Notes under the pieces: model-generated
Seen by the model: only the letters and a program-made list of their open reading frames with translations
Database searches by the model: none
Told to the model about the DNA's origin: nothing
Shown here: positions 58,501 through 64,000 of the stretch, one piece after another
Numbering within the stretch: the first letter of the stretch is position 1
Layout: each line of letters begins with the position of its first letter
DNA from: Solanum dulcamara
Taxonomy: Eukaryota > Streptophyta > Magnoliopsida > Solanales > Solanaceae
Assembly: GCF_947179165.1 (NCBI RefSeq)
Contig: NC_077242.1
Span: 40,184,097-40,248,096 of the forward strand
Length of the DNA stretch: 64,000 nt
Direction: 5' to 3'
Program-made: the position numbers and the translations under genes

Positions 58501-58797
58501 GGCAGCCATCATAGTCAGTACTCCTCAATCTCTCCTTCGACCCCAACCTAAGTTTTGAGGATGAATACCTCTATCAAACTGATGCCTGTAATTGTATCAA
58601 CAATCTTAGAAAATAATTGGCTCTAGACAGCTTATAACATTACAAGATTTAACAAAGAATGAGAATAACCACTCCTATCCGATTTCTATAGGGTTATGAT
58701 CATGCATATGGTGCACAACATATATAAGATTAAGTTCTTGATTAAATTGGTGCTCCTTGAGTCTTACTAGAAATCTAAGGTTCTAATACCAACTTCT
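58501..58797 (-). other. Leader and primer site of element W
   Basis: Non-coding leader. The primer site TTGGTATTAGAACC (minus strand, 58792 down to 58779) is one to two changes from the initiator-tRNA-Met type. Confidence 0.6.
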
Positions 58798-60540
58798 TCA
58801 TGATTCAAACCACTTAAGCCATGAATATAAACCTGTCATCATTCAATAAACAACAACCTAACCTACTACACTAACAACAAGTAAAGTCTAAGGGACTATT
58901 ATAATCAAAAGTCAGTAACTTCCATAAAACTCTAGAAGTTCCTAGCGACCTTTTCATTAACACAAACCAAAAGAAAATTTACAAGACCTACTCAAAGAAA
59001 ATAATTCTAGTATTTAAATACACCAATATACTTCATTAGTCTAAAAAAATGATGGCCCACATGAATAAAGTAGGAGGCTTATTCGATTCGACGTCAGCTT
59101 CGTTTGTCACTATGTCAGAATTATGGATTACCCTCAACTAAATTATCTTAAGGAAAAATGAAATGAATGGGGTCAATCAGACGGAATGAGTTAGTAAGAA
59201 ATTATGAAATTTATTAATCATCGTCCAATATTTAAAGTCATATATAAGAAATTATGCAATCTATTAATCATCGTCCATTGCTTGTTTTAATCAAGTTAGC
59301 AATTTGTGTGTGAAATTGTGTTTCAAGTTATTTAAATAATTGTCTCGTTACTTATTAGGACCATCCTATGCCTGTATCGAGTATAATTTTTGACACTATG
59401 GATTTACCATAGCCGTCTAGCCACCCTATCAGCTATGTTCCCTTCTAGAGGGTATTTATACAATATTAGATATTCGTACAAGGTGCACCAGGTCTAATAA
59501 TGCCAATGTTATATAAAGGTGAACGTGCAAGGTTAACTTCCAAAGATAAGTTCACATTGTTCAACAAAAATTCATATTATTTTTAGTATCATATTCAAAT
59601 CTAAATAGTATATAATGCTCTAAAGTAACATAATTCAACAGTTATCAACATGTAAACTCATGATAAAAGTGATTCATATTATACCATACTATTGCTTGTC
59701 TGTAGTTATGTAATAAGCTTCTATATATATTGCTTTTGTGAAGAAAATAAATTTAAAAAATGCTAGAATCGAAAATCAACTATGGAGGATTACGACTCAC
59801 TATAGCTTTGCCGAATAACTTTGATTGTTCCCAATAATTGTTTCCTTGAAGTATTAGTTATCTAAAGAAAATATAATGTAACAATAGAATAAAAATTCAT
59901 GAATTATTAGTTATCTTAAGAAAATATAATGTAAAATTGAGTAAAACATGATTTCATCCGAGATAAATTTCTCCCCTCCCTTCATAAATAACTCAAATTT
60001 ATCAAGTTATTATGTTTTTTAGCCGCTACTATTATCTTTCTTGGCTAAGAAGACAAATCATACAAACTTATTCACCCTATAAGTATTTGAAGGGTTGTAC
60101 TAACTCATGTATCTAACCCTTATACCATTTATTTTAGTGCTACTACTGCCAAAGTGCATATTTGCTTACATCAACTACTTCCTAACAAGAGAAGTTGGCT
60201 AATGAATAGATGAACAATCTAACTTACTCTTTGGACTAGTTGAGGACGATGGTTGTACTGATAGAACAGGGAAATAAGTTTTCTCTAATGGTTTATTATT
60301 TTCTTTCTTTGTCATCTCTTGTCTTCTTCCTCTTCTTCTCATTTTTATTTGAAACTCACTGTTGCGCAACTGGATAGATTGTTTTGAAACTAGAAGCACC
60401 AATTTTTGTTCTTTGCTTACTGCGTCTCTCTCTCTGTCTCTTCTTTCCAATGCCACATTTCTCCTTTTTTTTCTAATTATTATTAATATTAAGGAGGTGA
60501 TTTAGGAAATTTTAATTAGTTACTTATTTTAAATCGGCCA
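58797..60540 (-). repeat. Probable 5' LTR of element W
   Basis: By position, the sequence right of the primer site should be the 5' LTR, and V text resumes near 60540. No partner LTR is in the window, so the limits are inferred. No coding is recognised: the basic 85-codon frame at 60199-60456 (minus strand) has low-complexity Arg/Lys/Glu text and matches no family I know. Confidence 0.4.
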
Positions 60541-61336
60541 AGCCCAATACTTTAATTCATTATAAATACTAGGCATGGCTAAGATAGTAGTCTTAGCATA
60601 GCAATCCATGACCGCATCAAAAGGGGATAACTAGTCCATGGCTACATTAATATCAAAATATAACATATCCAACTCAACAAGGTCATCCCATGTGTCACAC
60701 CCCAGGATAATGACCAAGTGAGATCAAAACACACGATCCACTACTAAAAACACATCCATGGGGGTTGAATTATGCAATGGTGCTAATAAAGGCTCAAAAC
60801 ATATACTCAATCGAGAAACATAATGCACAGAAAGTTATGAAAATGTTACATTATGATCAGATAATGCCGACACAGGATTATTGAATAAAAGAATCGTACC
60901 AGTGATAACATCGTCCGATGCCTCAGCCTCCTTCGCTGGAGCTTCATAGAAGTGTCCAGGTCTGCCTCTACCCTGAGCGATAAACCTACCACTTGACCTA
61001 CCTTCCCAAGATCTACCCAAGCTCCCTCTAACTGGGGTGCCACTGCTAGATCTAGTTGATTTGTATGTGGATTTAGTGCAATCATCCTATATCGATGACA
61101 CTTTATATACTAGTGGAAAAAATTACCAAAGTCAAAGAAACTTTAGGATGAATGACCCACAAGATGACGGCTACCATATCTTGAAGAACCTAATTCCAAC
61201 CATTCCAAACTAAGCCCTGTACTAGGCCCACCCTTTCTATACTGATCACCCTCTAAAGCTTAAAGTGAGGCCTGAAAAAGCCACCTTGACTAATCCTTAT
61301 AAAGATGATGGAGGGATCAATTATATTAATACTCAT
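60540..61336 (-). pseudogene. Element V: gag tail and protease fragment
   Basis: On the minus strand, text near 61200-61100 fits a gag end with a badly decayed zinc knuckle (both Cys of the first pair read Phe). GSSGRFIAQGRGRPGHFYEAPA follows in the 61020-60835 frame, then DDVITGT and the protease entry, where LSDHNVTFS stands for the usual DPGSTFS. Further left are the degraded DDLVELDML, MD and LSPFDAVMDCYAKT blocks. V belongs to a gypsy group other than Tekay. The left end is cut near 60540. Confidence 0.65.
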
Positions 61337-63423
61337 TCTCATGACTCAAACTAGGGACAAGTCATGATATTGTGATCTGGATGTAAGAGACCCCAACAAA
61401 GCCATCTTAGCATATATCGCATATATAAGGAAAATAAATATGAAACAGATAAGCGGAAGGAATAACTTAAGGGAATTGGTCTAAGGGATAGAAATAGTCA
61501 ATACTTGTCCAAAATGAACTACATCAACACATCGTCTAAACATGCCTCTAGTCTACTCTTTGATGAGGGCTAAGGATAAGATCCTATCTCACCCGAATCA
61601 AGTATATAAAGTCAAGTAAACAATGAGAATGAATATCATGTCCTTGACAGAATGAGGGGCTCACCAACACTTTGATATCTAAAGAAACTCTAGCCACAAA
61701 AAGGATGATCGTGAGTGTCATTCGTCCCTACAATATGAGACAATGGAGGTAAAATATGTGTTAGTACATGGAAGGTACATGAAAGGTACTAAGTGTGTGA
61801 GATATCCATGAACAAATAATAAGACATGATCAATAAGACATAAGATGCATGACCAACATAAATAACATGAGCAAAGCTTAAGAACATTTGAAAGCATATG
61901 GAAACTCATGGTCAATGCATATCATAAAACTCATAGCTTAATTTTCAACTTGTGTGGGATAAGAGCTTTAACTGACATCATATGACCATGTGAACTATAA
62001 TATTAAATCCAATTAAACCCTCATCTAGAAGAGGGAGGCTACCTTACCAGGGTATACTCCATCTTGTTACTCAACTCAACTCAATTGTGCTATATCTGGA
62101 TCCACTGACTAGTCCATGAATACAATCCTATGCAGTCAACGTAATTTGGGACTTTAGGTTGTACTATGATTCTCATTAGTGACTAACTATGTTACCGAAA
62201 TAAACTCTACCTAGAAGTCCTCTCGGTGCTTAGTCAATATCCCAACGAAATTCATTAAAACCTGATCATAAATATTATAAGGAAAGATAATAACTACCTG
62301 TCAATCTATCTTTACAAAAAATATTAGGACTAGCTCATTAACTTTTAGTGATTTACAGGAATCCATAACTTCGGGTAAAATTATCCTTATCACCGTCTTT
62401 AAACATGATTGTGTGAGAATTATACTTAGAACAACATAATAACTTTACATCGTAGAACTTTAATTGGAAATCATGAAACTTATAATCAACTCACGAAAAT
62501 CATTTTTAACTTCATAATCATACTTGGAAATAGCTATATGCATGGGCATTCATATTTCAACTTAATATTATGCAATAAGTATCAAAATATGCTTATAAGT
62601 ATCATTGATAATCATCTAAAACAAAACTGAAATAGCCCAATGGAATTCACCAAAATTAGGATTCATAAATCAATTAAAAATTGAAGGAACTTGACAAAAC
62701 CGTGGGAATCCATGGGTGAAAGTAACACGTGGATCAATCCCTACATACCTTGAGTGTATTCACTTAGAACTGAAGAAGAAAAATTGAAGAAATTTTAAAC
62801 CCTAGCATAGAGATTGGAGGGAAACCTTGAGAGAATTGAGTTCCCTGCCTTAGAGAATTTTAGAAGAATGATTTAGAATGAAGAAAAATTCAAAGAATTG
62901 GGTAGATATAGGTTTGAACTTAACCATAATTGTTTCTAGGTTCTTTTAACCGAACTTGATAAAGGACACAAATACTCTTTAATTTAAAATTCAGATTGGG
63001 ACATATGAATTGACTCTACGAGTTGTAGAAAGAATGGAGAGTGCTCAATACAACTCTCCCTGTAGGTTCTTAAAAAATCCAGTCTCTGCCCGTCCTATTT
63101 TTCTTGAGGATTGACATCATCTAAATTTTACTATAAGTCTCTTCTATGACTCATCTTCTTGACTACGAGTCTTCTTTTGGAATCGTCTTGTAGGCCTGGA
63201 AAACCTACAAGTTTAGGGCCTATGATATTTTGGAACGACTCACTTTTATGAGTCGTAGACACTCCTATGACTCCTATATACACCCTTGGGACTCACTATA
63301 CGACTCACTATTATTAGTCGTAGAAGGTTTTATGAGTCATAGAGTGACCCATAAACAATAAGTCAGTCCTAAAATTTGAAACTTTTTCCTTCGTTACAAC
63401 TTTCCAACTTCTGAGGTCTTACA
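61337..63423 (-). repeat. 3' LTR of a third Tekay-like element (minus strand)
   Basis: On the minus strand it starts TGTAAGACCTCAGAAG at 63423 and ends AGTCATGAGA at 61337; length 2087 bp. It aligns with the complete LTR at 39481-41660, for example CTTATATATGCG followed by ATGCTAAGATGGC near 61410. The left flank (CTCAT, 61332-61336) should be the target duplication. The inverted repeat TTAGTAC/GTACTAA is present at 61761-61792 with extra bases between the arms. Confidence 0.8.
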
Positions 63424-63440
63424 ATATCTCTCCCTTTGGG
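63424..63440 (-). other. Polypurine tract of the third Tekay-like element
   Basis: On the minus strand CCCAAAGGGAGAGATAT directly precedes the LTR, as in the plus-strand copies. Confidence 0.8.
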
Positions 63441-64000
63441 AATATTTGTCCTCAAATAGGTTTAAATTATCATAGAAATGATACAAAAAGAGCACTAGAA
63501 GCCTTACACGTACATGATGACATCTTAAAATCATAGAACATGAAAGTTTCAACTCAGCATAAAACGTAGCTTTAAAATATCATTTTTTATGAATATTTAT
63601 GCATATGAATAACATACGAGGAACTAAATACTTAAGAGTTCATTTATCTTGAATAAGAACAACTTACTATTGTAGGCTTGAGAAGAGGCAAAGAGGTACA
63701 AGTATCGTTTTATCATATCGGCCTCCGCTCCCAAGTAGCACTTTGTACTTGTTGATTCCTCCATAATACTTTGATGGACACAACTTCTTTATTTCTTAGC
63801 TTCTTAACATTCTAGTCTAAGAATTCCACTAGAACCTCTTCATAAGTCAAACTCTCTTCAACACTTACATCTTCCAATGGTACAATGGAATTCAGATCAT
63901 CTATGGACTTTTGCAACATAGATACATAAAAAACCACGTGAACCGTAGCTAATTTAAATGGAAAATCTAACTCATAAGCCACCCTTCCAATACGTCTCAA
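63441..64000 (-). pseudogene. Integrase end and chromodomain of the third Tekay-like element, partial
   Basis: Bases 64000-63812 are open on the minus strand: RRIGRVAYELDFPFKLATVH, VVFYVSMLQKSIDDLNS and IVPLEDVSVEESLTYEEVLVEFLD. The chromodomain goes on in another frame to about 63710, with text for the WEAEADM end near 63730, and the 3' untranslated part runs to 63441. The element enters from the right edge, so pol upstream of this is outside the window. Confidence 0.85.

Noticed and set aside
60199..60456. 85-codon Arg/Lys/Glu-rich frame on the minus strand
   Set aside because: Low-complexity purine-rich DNA gives such text by composition; no family is recognised and no conserved neighbour supports it.

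Overview
The window looks like heterochromatic or intergenic DNA of a large plant genome, most likely a member of the Solanaceae (tomato, potato, pepper or tobacco group). That assignment rests on recalled resemblance to retroelement families of that group and was not searched. I found no host protein gene, tRNA gene or rRNA locus. Almost everything readable is a decayed Ty3/gypsy LTR retrotransposon, with stops and frameshifts throughout.

Layout, left to right. (1) 1-10922: the 3' part of an Athila-like element on +. It has an internally repeated protease-RT block, then RNase H, integrase, a long spacer, the env-position 'plant transposon protein' ORF, a polypurine tract and the 3' LTR. (2) 10923-21245: family 'Y' on +, with LTRs of about 3.3 kb and a degenerate gag that is tandemly duplicated. 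The Athila-like element sits inside its 5' LTR. (3) 21246-24242 and 34473-41660: a Tekay/Del-type chromovirus on +, present as two joined partial copies that share a broken middle LTR. Y lies inside copy 1, family 'X' (24243-34467, on -) lies in the middle LTR with a perfect 5-bp target duplication, and a solo LTR of family 'Z' (37452-39438) lies in copy 2. (4) 41661-43160: a 5'-truncated Z-type LTR. (5) 43161-43296 and 53561 to about 56165: a chromovirus on - with a Z-type LTR, split in its RT by a second X element (43297-53560, on +). (6) About 56165-58797, plus a probable LTR to about 60540: chromovirus-like element 'W' on -. (7) About 60540-61336: gag-protease remnant 'V' on -. (8) 61337-64000: the 3' end of a third Tekay-like element, on -.

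The nesting can be read as layers: minus-strand chromovirus, Z-type LTR inside it, Tekay (+) inside that, Y inside that, Athila-like inside that. The two X copies are in opposite orientation and form a 10-kb-arm inverted repeat.

The most unusual object is family X. Its LTRs are about 3 kb and its internal region is about 4.2 kb. The only recognisable coding is the last part of a chromovirus integrase with chromodomain, so it resembles a large non-autonomous derivative. In both copies the internal region carries a 120-bp 5S-rRNA-derived segment in antisense orientation. In all four LTRs I also see a conserved intron-like segment, variable-number CACGTG/CATGTG repeats and short hairpin repeats. 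Two other families carry internal tandem duplications: protease-RT in the Athila-like element and gag in Y.
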